From contig NZ_CP009056.1 in NCBI RefSeq assembly GCF_000807275.1, forward strand, positions 1,613,192 through 1,677,191: a DNA stretch of 64,000 nt, read 5' to 3'. Below are positions 28,575 to 39,000 of the stretch, piece by piece. Source of the DNA: Frischella perrara (GTDB lineage: Bacteria > Pseudomonadota > Gammaproteobacteria > Enterobacterales > Orbaceae). The notes beneath the pieces were generated by a model, which was not told where the DNA came from, did no database searches, and saw only the letters and a program-made list of their open reading frames with translations. Position 1 is the first letter of the stretch; each line of letters opens with the position of its first letter. Position numbers and translations under genes: made by a program.

Positions 28575-29557
28575 CTATCTGCTTTTTTTAGGTCTTTTAT
28601 ATTGTCCGTAATCAATAAATTGACCCGTCTCATCATCTATTACGCCCCATTCTTGACTATTATTTAATATCGCTTTTTGTACTTCTATCGGATAATCTGA
28701 TAATGTCGTTTCCTTTGGTAAGGGTTTACCCTCTTTACCTGCTTCTTTTATCTCCTTTGACCATCGTGGTTGCCAACACAAGCATTCAGAAATAAAGTAA
28801 TCCACAGTATACACTGGCAATAAAATTAAAAAAACCGGTATTAACATTAATAATATAGTTATACTTCCGCTATTTTTTTGCTATATAAATCATTGGACTT
28901 ATATGACCATTTAAACCGTGTAATGGCATCGGTAAATGGGTACTTAAGCGCAATTTAGGCAGGTTATTTGGTCCCTCTTCCATATAGCGACGTATAAATT
29001 CCCATTCATCTTTATAATCTTGAGGATTATAGGTATTTTTACCCACCCCGATTGATTGAGTTACTGGGAAACCGGATTTATAAGGATGAAAAGAAAGCAA
29101 ATTAACCATATTAGTTCCCCCCCATATCCGAGCCTGTTTCACCAAAATTAGAGGGCATAATGTGTTCCCATTTGAATACTGCTGTGCCACCACAATATTT
29201 AGGACGCTGTATATAGACTTGTCGTGTGATTCGATTAAAACGTACTCAGATATAGCGAATATACAAATAAAATGTAATTAAAAATAAAATTAAAGCAATA
29301 ACCATGACAAAAGTATTCGAAATAATTTTAGTTGTTTCATGATTCAACAAAAGTAATGCTATGCCTACCCATAAATAACCTGATAAATAAGTAGGTAAAA
29401 ATATGCTGATCCATGTAATTATGCCTCGAAAATTTTCAAACATCCCGCCTCGGATCTCTAAATAATGATCATTATAAGCATAATAAGGACCTATTGGGCT
29501 TGGATTATGACTAACTATTTCCTTAGTATAATCTTTGATTACTTCATTTAATTTCAT
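28575..29557 (-). pseudogene. DUF6708-like membrane protein gene, broken
   Basis: Three open pieces on the minus strand join into one protein of about 325 residues. Piece 1 (from ATG 29557 to about 29246) has two membrane helices and ends at a TGA where a Trp is expected (IRYI-stop-VRFNRITRQ). The reading then continues to a frameshift in a seven-base G tract (29117-29123), and from 29110 to a second frameshift in a seven-base A tract (28871-28877). The C-terminal piece (28575-28847) has another helix and ends YKRPKKSR. The architecture resembles DUF6708 proteins, which often sit beside type VI effector genes. Family assignment tentative; the disruptions are directly visible. Confidence 0.65.
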
Positions 29558-30013
29558 ATCCCCGCTTTGATAACCTATGTTCAATTTTTTGCGGGTTTCC
29601 TGTTTAATTGAATTTCCTAACCACAATACATCTATCACGTTTTGAATATTAAAAAGATATGTACGGTAACATAAATTAGCACGAGTAATTTTAGTTTCAC
29701 CCCACCATTCATCAAAAATTTATCTTATTGCTGGTGAACGGCTCGCACCATATAAACAAACATTGACTTGTAAACTGTACTAAATACCATCAAGTAGCTC
29801 GTTTGAGTCATATAAATCTAATGCTAATAATAACTGCTCTGATTTCAACCATTTTATATAATCATTACTTCGCTTTTCCGCTAGCTTTTCAGCATCTTCA
29901 CTTCGTTTTTCAAATTGATTTATTTTTGCTTGTAGCTATCGGCTCCAATATTTTTTTGGAATTCTTTGACAGATACTTCTTCTGTTTTATCTTTGATTAA
30001 TAGTCATATATTA
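29558..30013 (-). pseudogene. Remnant resembling a type VI effector (VasX/BTH_I2691-like)
   Basis: Reading across frameshifts on the minus strand gives a charged coiled-coil-like stretch (KINQFEKRSEDAEKLAEKRS), then WLKSEQLLLALDLYDSNELLDG, a TAG stop, YSLQVNVCLYGASRSP, a frameshift, and FDEWWGETKITRANLCYRTYLFNIQN running to the DUF6708-like gene. The pattern of a W.KS..LL.AL segment, a C.YG..RS segment and F..WW.......N...R is what I recall from VasX-type T6SS effectors. At least two frameshifts and one stop are present and both ends are missing. The assignment is inference. Confidence 0.45.
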
Positions 30014-30949
30014 AATAAAAAAGTATATTTGTTTTCTCGTTATGAATAGAGATTATAATTTTCAGATTGTAAGTATGGCATTATGGAAAGTTTCTACATT
30101 AATTAGAAAATATTTGGTGGGAACAAATGAATAATACACATCAGGATCAACTTGATCTTATTAATTGTTAACCTAAAAGTTAATTTTATAAAGAGTATGT
30201 ATAATCATAATTATTGATTATGAGTATTAGGGATGAAGGGATATTTATTTTTAAGATCATTAAAAAAATTTTCGTCATTAATTGATCATAATTAGTTAAT
30301 ATTACTCAATAAGATAAATAAAAGAACTAAGAAGATACTTATTTGATTATTTAGTCTAGTTTGGTAAGTTAAAATTTACATATATTTGATATAAGGATGC
30401 TCTACATAGCCCCTGAAAGTAACATTCAAAAAGTTAAAATTGGGTAAGGGTGAAAATTTTTAACTTGTTTATTTTAGGAAATGTTAATTAAGGAAAATTT
30501 TCCTAAAAGGATCGCTAATGTGCCCATGAAAAATTGATATTATAACTAACATTATTTAAATAAATTGATCATTATTAGTTTTATATACAGTACAGTATAT
30601 AGTATCACAATGATGATGATTTAAATTGTAATTTAGATCAAATTTGTATACATTTTGTCTTTGATATTTATGAGATATATGGCGTCATTTCTTTTAAAGA
30701 AAATTAATTTTCTATAAAACAATACCTAATTGGACATACTTTTAAAGCATTTCATTCTTTTATTCCTACACTTCTATTTATGTAAAGAATACCTTAAAAA
30801 TCATTGTTTTAATCGATCAATAACACTCAAATTGATCGCTATAAACGATTTCCATTTCTGGTGCCCATCCAAGATAATACGTGTAAATAATCGTTATCGA
30901 TAATTGATATCACGTAAATATAAATTCACAACTATAAATTAAAAATATC
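30014..30949. other. Intergenic, about 0.94 kb, no gene seen
   Basis: Both strands are stop-rich. Features noted: the perfect palindrome AGGAAAATTTTCCT at 30491-30504, nested in a TTTTAGGAAA / TTTCCTAAAA inverted repeat (30472-30508), and CGATCAAT / ATTGATCG (30814-30821, 30831-30838) about 115 bases before the Ner-like gene, a possible operator. No tRNA or attachment site recognised. Confidence 0.4.
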
Positions 30950-31159
30950 ATGAATAAAGATTGGCAAAGAGCAGATATTATTGCTGCAATAAAGAAAAGA
31001 AAAAAATCATTGAGAAGTCTTTCTCTTGAGGCGGGTTTAGCGCAAGATACACTTAGAAATGCGCTTGAAAGAAAATGGCCAAAAGGTGAACGTATTATTG
31101 CCCAAGCAATCGGTATACCGCCGGAAATTATTTGGCCATCAAGATATAATAAAAAATAA
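30950..31159 (+). CDS. Ner/Nlp-family helix-turn-helix DNA-binding protein
   Basis: Small regulator of 69 residues, very similar in layout to phage Mu Ner and E. coli Nlp (SfsB): DW.RADIIAAIKKR..SLRSLSLEAGL at the start (helix-turn-helix at about 18-45), then NALERKWPKGERIIAQAIG and PPEIIWPSRY at the end. Such proteins bind DNA as transcription regulators; in Mu, Ner represses the early promoter. No other phage genes lie around it, so it is either a domesticated regulator or a prophage relic. A hairpin follows 55 bases after the stop. Confidence 0.85.
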   Translation: MNKDWQRADIIAAIKKRKKSLRSLSLEAGLAQDTLRNALERKWPKGERIIAQAIGIPPEIIWPSRYNKK

Positions 31160-31214
31160 CTCAATTTGATAAAATGTGAATAGAGCATAGGTAACTTGAC
31201 GGCTTTGCCTTGCG

Positions 31215-31236
31215 AAACTTGCTTTGCAAGTTTTGC
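31215..31236. terminator. Hairpin after the Ner-like gene
   Basis: AAACTTGC / GCAAGTTT (31215-31222, 31226-31233) with a 3-base loop, followed by TGC rather than a T-run. Possible terminator for the Ner-like gene. Confidence 0.45.
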
Positions 31237-31241
31237 ACAAG

Positions 31242-31397
31242 TTAATTTCTTTTTGAATCGAATAAATAGTTAAATAAAACATCTAAGGCAAAATCAGGCA
31301 CTGCACGGTAATTTTTGCTATTCTTGCTCCTTCTCCAATCCCGTACTTGACTAATTGTAACCGCATATCCTGATTTTTCATTAATTTCACTATTGAC
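31242..31397 (-). pseudogene. Small decayed ORF, possible DNA-binding protein end
   Basis: A 51-codon open stretch on the minus strand (NSEINEKSGYAVTISQVRDWRRSKNSKNYRAVP..) preceded directly by a stop and without a Met start. Its charged, helical character and the ISQVRDWRR segment suggest the 3' part of a helix-turn-helix protein, convergent with the Ner-like gene. Could equally be chance. Confidence 0.3.
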
Positions 31398-31992
31398 CTA
31401 TGATACTAATAATTACAAAAAATAGAGCAACCAAATAATAGTAATTGTTTGGTTAAAAAGTATTTTTATTAATAATTTGACAGATAAGATATGAAAACTG
31501 TATTAAAAGATCACTATTTTATACTGTAGATTATGAAAAAATGATCATACTTAATTACCTGTTTAGCATAACTTGCTAAGCAATAGCGATGTGGTTTTTT
31601 CCAATCTTCTGGTTTATTAAGCCTCTTAATAAACTTATTTGCTATTGAAGATCACACCCTCCTATTTAAATCATGAACTCTAAAACTTTCATATTTCTCA
31701 TAGATTTTTTTCCTAATAACGCATATAAAAGTATCGCTTAAAACATCCATTAGCTTACTGGTTTTAATTAAATTTGAAGTTTTTAATTTAAATTTAATAA
31801 ACCTACACTAGGGTTTATGATTTTATTGTTAGTATGCGCTATGAGCGTTACTTTCTGATATTTTATCGCAGATTTTAAGATCTATACCAAAAATCGTAAC
31901 GCCCGTTTTTGTAAGCTCATATCATATTAAAACGACACTAATCAATATTCCTTACAAATCATCATAATTAATTTTAGAAGGTCAAGATAATA
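31398..31992. other. Intergenic, no gene seen
   Basis: About 595 bases between the Ner-like region and the RHS gene. GCGTTAC near 31837 and GTAACGC near 31897 form a long-spaced inverted pair; GCATAACTTGCTAAGC near 31567 is a weak hairpin. No terminator with a T-run for the RHS gene is evident. Confidence 0.4.
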
Positions 31993-34900
31993 TTATAAAG
32001 TAGTTGACTTGTGTGAAAACTTTCCGAAAAGGCCATTATCAATATCTTTACATTCGCAGTCATCTCCAAATCTTAAATTTGGTAATATCTTGTTAAAAGT
32101 CGCTTTGACGGGCTGGGTAAAGCCTAAGTGATATAGAATTACGTCAGACCGTGCTAAACCCAATTCACAACATCCAGGTTTTACTAGTTGAAATAAGCCA
32201 GGGCTTGCTGCACCTAAAGCAGCAGAGACTAAAACTTTTTGGAATTTAATACAACGAAAAGAAACCCATGCATTACCGGTTATGTAGTAGTTTACCAATA
32301 ATTGTCCCCCAAAACTCAAGCCAGCTCCCCAAGCTGCTCCTACTAAACCAAATTTCCCATTTGGATCTATATAAATTAATGGGTTACTGTTAGCATAGAT
32401 ATAGGTATTAATACCGCCAGAAATACCTATAGGATCACTTTGTATATAACGACCTATCTTTGGATTATAATCACGAAAGTAATTATAGAACAATCCTGTT
32501 TCTTGATCGTAATATTGTCCAGGAAATCGCAAATTTAAAGTAATATTATTATTAGGATCTAAAATAACATTCCCAAAGGCATCATTATATATTTTCCATG
32601 TCGGTTGTCCTTGGTTGTTGAACGCTAGTTGCGGGGTACCTAAATGATCAGTAATTAAGTAATTATAAGTTGCTGTTTGCAGTGTCTGATTCATTGCCAA
32701 TTTAGCATACCATAATGGGTGAGTACCCCATTCTGAGTTGGGTACCCAACCATAGGCCACGATCAGTTCACCGTTATTATTTAATTCAGCTATTAATCCT
32801 TCATTTGCATACATAAAATAGGTAACTTCACCGTTAACCATTTTACTGATTCTACGACCAAATGCATCATATTGGTAACTTGCTATTTCATTATTTTCAT
32901 CTTTAACGCTGATGAGACGATCAGCTGCATTATAATGATAACTCCATTTTTTATCGCTTGTTACTTCTGAGGCTAACTGACCATTTGGTGTATAAGTTAA
33001 TATCGTTTTATTTTCACCATCTCCTAATTTTGTGAGTTGATTAAATTGGTTATAAATCCATTCCTCTGAATATTGTAAACTACTGATTCGATTACCTATC
33101 AAGTCATATTCATAAGATTCAATTGGTACACCCAAATTTTGAATTTCATTTGATGGTTTAGACATGGTCATTCGATCAAGTGAATCATATTGATAATTAA
33201 TGAGACCATTTTCAGTTTCAATTTGTGAAATATTTCCAACCTCATCATATAAATAATCACGCTTAAGTAAAGATTTATCATTGTTTGATACATTTATCTG
33301 TAAAATTCGTAACAAGGGATCATATAAATTATTTTGAGTAATACTTGGATAATTTATTTTAGTTGGCATAAGCCATTGGTAATTACTCCAAGTAATTATT
33401 TCACCATTTGCTAAGGTTGCTTGAATTAATTGATTTTTATCATACTGATAGTTGACAGAACTGTTATCTGGATAATTAAAGGAAATTAAATTTCCCTCTT
33501 CATCATAACTATATTTAAGTGTTTTAGTAATCTTATCATTTCCATCACCGTAACTAATGGTTTCTTGTATAACTCGCCCTAAAGCATCACGCTGATAAAT
33601 AAAATGAGTGTTTGTATCGCCTGTTTGTTGTACTTCTATTAACTGATTTGCCTCATTATAAGAATAATAAATTTCCTGACTGGGTATTGATTGTGCTTTA
33701 TCAAGATAACTTTTTTTAATATTATTTCCAGCCTTATCATACTGATATATGACGCGGTTTCCATTACTATTTTTTTGCTCAACTAACTGATCAATTTCAT
33801 TATAAAAATACTCTACTTCATTGCCTAAGGATTTTGTTTCCTTAATAAGATTATTGTTTTCGTCATAAACGTAAGAATATTGATTTTCATTGGCATCTAT
33901 AATTTTATTCAAGTTACCTAATAAGTCTCTCTCAAAAGTTGTTTGACCTCCTACAGCATCAATTTTTTTTATAGGATAACCTAAAATATTAAAATCAGTT
34001 TGTGTTAACCTATTCGCAGCATCAATTACTTGAGTTAAAGAACCCATTTGATCGTAAACAAAATGTTTTGTTATTGTTTTGTTGTCACCCAATAATTGAT
34101 TAATTTCCGTGATATTATTTGTGTTATTATAACTAAATACTGCTGAATAAGTAGGAAGGACTATTTTAGCTACCAAACCTGCCAAATCAGATCCTTTAGT
34201 TCCATATTCATAAGTGATGACATTACCTACCTCATCTATATCTTGAATTATTTCTCCTTCCGCATTATAAATTTTTTGTTTCTCTAATCCTGTAGTACTT
34301 ATAGTTTTAATAAGATGATATAAATTATCATACTGATATGTAGTTGTTTGATTGAGTGGATTGGTAACTTTAGTTTCATATCCATCCGGAGTAAAGCTAT
34401 AATTAAAAAGTGTTTCATGACCTAATGCGTCAATATACTTTGTTAAGCGTCCCATAAAATCGGTTGTAAAAAACATGCTATGATTAAGTGGATCAATGAT
34501 TTCTGTGGAATACCCAGCTAAATTATAATTAAATTGCCAAAAGTCCTGTAAATAATTCTTTACAGTTTTAATTTGTCCTTGGATGTTATAAGTATATTGA
34601 GATTGATACCCTTTACCATCAGTGTAAGTAATAATATTCCCATATCTATCAAAAGTCTTTTGTAATTCAATTGTTTTATTGCCATCACTGATAATCGCTG
34701 CTATTTGTTGACCATAATTGTCATAACTAAAACTAATTTTACGTTGTTCAGGTTTACCTAGTGCAAAGATTACCTCCTTGGGTCTCATTAAATTGTCATA
34801 GTCAAATGTAACTACTAAACCATTTATGTTGGTTATTTTTATTAGTTTATTTGATTTATTATATTCATAAAACTCACTGGCACCGTTAGGGTAAACTATT

Positions 34901-36036
34901 TTAGTTGGGAAATTACTTTCATTATACTGTATAGTTGTGTTTAATCCTCTTTCATTTGTAAATTTAACTTCATTATTTAATGTGTCCCTTTGATAAAGTT
35001 CAGTTAAATTATCATTTATAGTTTGTTTTAATTTACGCCCCTTAGAATCATATTCAGTTGTTATTTTTTCTCCATTAGCAGCAGTTAGAGTAATTGAGAA
35101 TTGCTTATTAATACGATTGTAATGACGATTATAAATAGTTACTGCGCCATTTTTCTCAATAATTTTACCAACTTGTGCTAATTTAGTGTCTCGATTAATT
35201 GAACCAGTTGTTATTACGGGATTCTGTGAAATTACTGCACCTTCTTTACCACTGGTCATTGCCGTTAAAGGAGCAGGAGTAGAAACAGTATAATCAATTT
35301 TAATAAAATTACCATCTGGCGATGTTTTTTGATTAAGCTGTCCATTTGCATCATAACCATAAAACCATTCATTACCCATCACATCAATGACTTTTACAAG
35401 CTTATTGCCAGACCATTCATAATTAACTGTTCGACCTTCGCGATCTGTAACTTGTACAAGATTTTCTTGGTCATTATAGGTAAAACGATATACAAGTTCA
35501 CCAAAATGATCGTTAATAGCAATTCGTCGTCCTTCATCATCTAAGATAAAACTAACTTTGACATTATTTGCATCACCATATTCAAGTAACCTTCCTTTAT
35601 CATCAAAATTAATCCAATTACCTTGTTGATCAAACCATCGCCAACCACTTTCAATTTTCTTAATTGCGACTGTCTCGTAAGTAAATAATTGATCATTCTT
35701 AACACGTTGGTACATTGTACCTGCTCTATCAATCGTTTTAACACTATTATCTAAAGGATCAAGTATAAAACGTAAATTTGTCCAAGCCGGATTAGCATAC
35801 CAACGCCCATTAACCCAACTTCGATTCAATTTTACCTCTCCACCAAGTACTTTCACTCTCAGATCAACATTACTTTCGATGTATTCTAGGTTAGGTAATT
35901 TAACATTATCATAACTTTCGCCTGATATAATTTGTTGATCATTATAAAAAAGTTGTGCGTGGGCTATTTTCTGTAACGGTAAGGTGATGGTTATTATAAA
36001 AATTATGATTAACCGTTTTATGTGTTCATTTATCAT
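31993..36036 (-). CDS. Exported RHS/YD-repeat protein with variable C-terminus
   Basis: 1347 residues. A Sec signal peptide (about 1-28, ending AHAQ) is unusual for RHS proteins delivered by type VI secretion and suggests export to the surface. Most of the chain is YD-type repeats (for example YEYNKSNKLIKITN, YQYDNLYHLIKTI). The RHS core near 1190-1230 has FPGQYYDQETGLFYNYFRDY and RYIQSDPIGISGG, ending DPNGKFG. The last ~117 residues form a glycine/alanine-rich hydrophobic part followed by a tail with five cysteines (RC, GCC, CEC); I do not recognise a toxin fold. AAAGGA precedes the start. Last gene of a four-gene same-strand run; 42 bases separate it from the multi-Ig gene. No immunity-like small gene follows. 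Confidence 0.9.
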   Translation of the reverse strand: MINEHIKRLIIIFIITITLPLQKIAHAQLFYNDQQIISGESYDNVKLPNLEYIESNVDLRVKVLGGEVKLNRSWVNGRWYANPAWTNLRFILDPLDNSVKTIDRAGTMYQRVKNDQLFTYETVAIKKIESGWRWFDQQGNWINFDDKGRLLEYGDANNVKVSFILDDEGRRIAINDHFGELVYRFTYNDQENLVQVTDREGRTVNYEWSGNKLVKVIDVMGNEWFYGYDANGQLNQKTSPDGNFIKIDYTVSTPAPLTAMTSGKEGAVISQNPVITTGSINRDTKLAQVGKIIEKNGAVTIYNRHYNRINKQFSITLTAANGEKITTEYDSKGRKLKQTINDNLTELYQRDTLNNEVKFTNERGLNTTIQYNESNFPTKIVYPNGASEFYEYNKSNKLIKITNINGLVVTFDYDNLMRPKEVIFALGKPEQRKISFSYDNYGQQIAAIISDGNKTIELQKTFDRYGNIITYTDGKGYQSQYTYNIQGQIKTVKNYLQDFWQFNYNLAGYSTEIIDPLNHSMFFTTDFMGRLTKYIDALGHETLFNYSFTPDGYETKVTNPLNQTTTYQYDNLYHLIKTISTTGLEKQKIYNAEGEIIQDIDEVGNVITYEYGTKGSDLAGLVAKIVLPTYSAVFSYNNTNNITEINQLLGDNKTITKHFVYDQMGSLTQVIDAANRLTQTDFNILGYPIKKIDAVGGQTTFERDLLGNLNKIIDANENQYSYVYDENNNLIKETKSLGNEVEYFYNEIDQLVEQKNSNGNRVIYQYDKAGNNIKKSYLDKAQSIPSQEIYYSYNEANQLIEVQQTGDTNTHFIYQRDALGRVIQETISYGDGNDKITKTLKYSYDEEGNLISFNYPDNSSVNYQYDKNQLIQATLANGEIITWSNYQWLMPTKINYPSITQNNLYDPLLRILQINVSNNDKSLLKRDYLYDEVGNISQIETENGLINYQYDSLDRMTMSKPSNEIQNLGVPIESYEYDLIGNRISSLQYSEEWIYNQFNQLTKLGDGENKTILTYTPNGQLASEVTSDKKWSYHYNAADRLISVKDENNEIASYQYDAFGRRISKMVNGEVTYFMYANEGLIAELNNNGELIVAYGWVPNSEWGTHPLWYAKLAMNQTLQTATYNYLITDHLGTPQLAFNNQGQPTWKIYNDAFGNVILDPNNNITLNLRFPGQYYDQETGLFYNYFRDYNPKIGRYIQSDPIGISGGINTYIYANSNPLIYIDPNGKFGLVGAAWGAGLSFGGQLLVNYYITGNAWVSFRCIKFQKVLVSAALGAASPGLFQLVKPGCCELGLARSDVILYHLGFTQPVKATFNKILPNLRFGDDCECKDIDNGLFGKFSHKSTTL

Positions 36037-36078
36037 AAGACTATCCTTTCTTTAATTTAATATTAGTAATTTTTTTGA

Positions 36079-39000
36079 TCATTTACCGGCACTTCCTTCT
36101 CCCCCGCTAGCACATGAAGCTTCTGGTGAACAACCGGGAGCAAGAGGAATTGGTGATGGAGATGCGCCTCCTATCCAAAATGGATTTCCTATCCCACCGT
36201 GAGGATCCCAATCAAAAAATAGACATTGGCCATCATTTTTATAGTAATGACCGCCACTACTACCTTTTGAGGTATCACCATTGGCACATATGCTTTCATG
36301 AATTAAAGAATAAGGAGCCAAATAACAGTGATTACTCTTTTTTTCACTTCTTAATAATGTTGATTCAAAATGTTTTACTGTTTTGGTTATTTTTGATTGA
36401 TCTGGATTAAGAGCGGTAACTCGGTAAGCAATAACTCTTTTCTCCTTAGGTAAAAGCGTTTTTGGTAATTCACCAAAAAATTCATATTTAAAATAACGAT
36501 CAGTTTGTGGTAAGTTTAAAACAATATTTTGAGCTTCTATCAATCCATAATTAGTGATAGTTAACTCACCCACTTTTTCTTCCCCAATTTGCATATATCC
36601 TAAATTAATTGATAATGGTTCGATTAACACTACAGGTGCAGGCACTTGAGTATTGAAAGTTGCGTTTAACTCTATGTCATAAATATCTTTTATTGTTGTT
36701 TCAGTCACATTAAATTCTACATTTACGATTTGATATTCTAAAAAAACATGTTCATTGATCGTTGTATCCGGTCTGATATTGATTCGACCTGATACATCCA
36801 TATGATTTGGTGCACTCACTCTATAGCGATAAATACCTTTAGGAATATTCTCGAATAAAGCAATACCTTGTTCATTAGACTGAATTGTGTATTCTTCCGT
36901 AAGCACATCTTCATTTTGTAATTTAATCGTTGCACCACTAACACCCGTGATAAGTTGACCATGTTCATTTAATGTTGCAGTATAAATATCTGCAATATCA
37001 AACTGTACCGAACCTTCTCCATTTTGAGTTACTGAAACACTAACAGGAATTACTCCTAATAGTTTGCTGTTTGCTGATACATTAAGATTAAAATGATAAA
37101 CCCCATTAGGAATTGATTTATCTGGTTGAATGAGTAAATGTATTGGGACTTGTTCATTTACTGCAACTGATTCAATCATGTTTTCAGTTGTAATGAAGAT
37201 CCATTTCGGCGCCGGTTGATTGTTGCTATCTACTAATTGAATTTGTACATTTTCAGCGTTTGCAAACCCCTTGTTACCTAAATTGATGTTGGCATTTATT
37301 ACAGTCCCTTGTTGTAAACCTGTCTGAATATAACTCGGAATCGCATAAAGAAGTGGTTTAGCTTGCCCTAATTGATAGTTAATTCTTAATTTACCACGAA
37401 TTTGATCTTTTGAGTCATCTGCCAAAGCTACGAGATAGATACTCCCTGTTGATGATGCTGTATCGTCAGCAATAAATTCAATATTTATTGATTCGGAATT
37501 ACCTTCACTTATATCTAATGAATCGGACTCAATTTTGATCCCAACTGGTAGGCTTCCGTTAGGTTGATTATCGGCAGTTAATACCCAATGCAAATTTTTA
37601 ACAGATTTAAAAGAGGTTGCTTTTAAATCTATTGTCGTGGCTATGTTACGAGCTACTTTTAACTCATAATTTTGATAATCAAATATGATTTGATCCACTT
37701 CAAACTTATCTTGTGGAGTAATCATTTTTTCATCGGGATGGGCAACAGCTACCTTGTATATACCTGTATCAGTCTCTTGTGGAATAAAAGTATATGAAAA
37801 ATCACCATTATCATCCGTTGCTGTTGCAATTCTTCGCTCAAACCCATTAACATTTAGTACCAATTTAATAGGAGCATTGGCTACAAAAGAACTGTCTTTA
37901 CGATAAATGGCTTGACCTGTAATTGTAACGGGCTGTAATCCATAACTTATTTTAGGATTAATACTAGTTACTTTACCTGTATAAGCTGTTAGTGGTGCTG
38001 GTTGCTCAATATTGACCATTACTCGGCTTTCATTTATCGCTACTTTATTATTAGTATTTCTGGCTTTTACTTTAACAATATGCGAACCATTGTCTTGAGA
38101 CGTTAATGGCCAATGTACTTGATATGGTGGTTGTGTAAATGTGGCAAATAAACTATTATCAAGAAAGATTTCAACTGCCTTAATTCCTATCTCATCAAAA
38201 GCGGTGACTTGAATATCAATTGGCGCAAAAATGTCTTGTTCTGGTAATGGTGTTATAAATTTAGTTACAGGAATCGGTAATTTGAAATCTAAAGATACCG
38301 ATTGGCTTAATTGGTTTATAGTGAAATCATTATTCAATTCAGCAGTTAATTGATAATTTCCTTCTTTAGGAAGATTGACAATTTGAGAAAAATATCCATT
38401 TTCATCAATTATCAATGGTTTCCCTACTTTTTTACCATCCAAATAGATTTGTACTTCTCCAACTGAATCACTATGACCTTGAACTTCTAAACTTGAGGAG
38501 TTAATAGTTGATTTATTAAGCGGATATAATATCGTAGGAGCCTTCGAAGATATTGGTAAAGGTTCAGTATACTCTGAAGTATTCCCTGCTCTATCTGTTA
38601 CTTTCAGCCTTGCATATAATTTTTGATTATTTTCATAGTTTAAATTTTGCACTAAATAACTATTGTTGCTAACATCAATATCTTGATCTATAAGAAGAAC
38701 ATCAAAATTTTGATTATTTGCAATTTGTAAATGGCCAGATTCAATACCACTTAAATTATCATTTACAGAATAAGTTACTTTTACTGTATTATTATCAACC
38801 CGATTAAATTGTTGGAGAGTAACATTTGGCTTGATAGTATCAATAGTAACTAAATTGGAAAATATTGACCACATTTCCCATGTTCCGCCATCGTTAATAC
38901 TACCTCGTATTCTGGCTCGATATGAATGGCCATTTTGTAAACCATCAATAAAAGTATAATGATCTACGTCACCAGTAATTTCACGATGAACCATGTTACC

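Noticed and set aside
29803-30000. 65-codon plus-strand open frame with hydrophobic residues
   Set aside because: Antisense to the effector-like remnant, whose minus-strand translation is coherent across frameshifts; no ribosome site.
36114-36410. 98-codon plus-strand open frame
   Set aside because: Lies antisense inside the multi-Ig gene, has no ribosome site and gives a composition expected from the complement of a coding strand.
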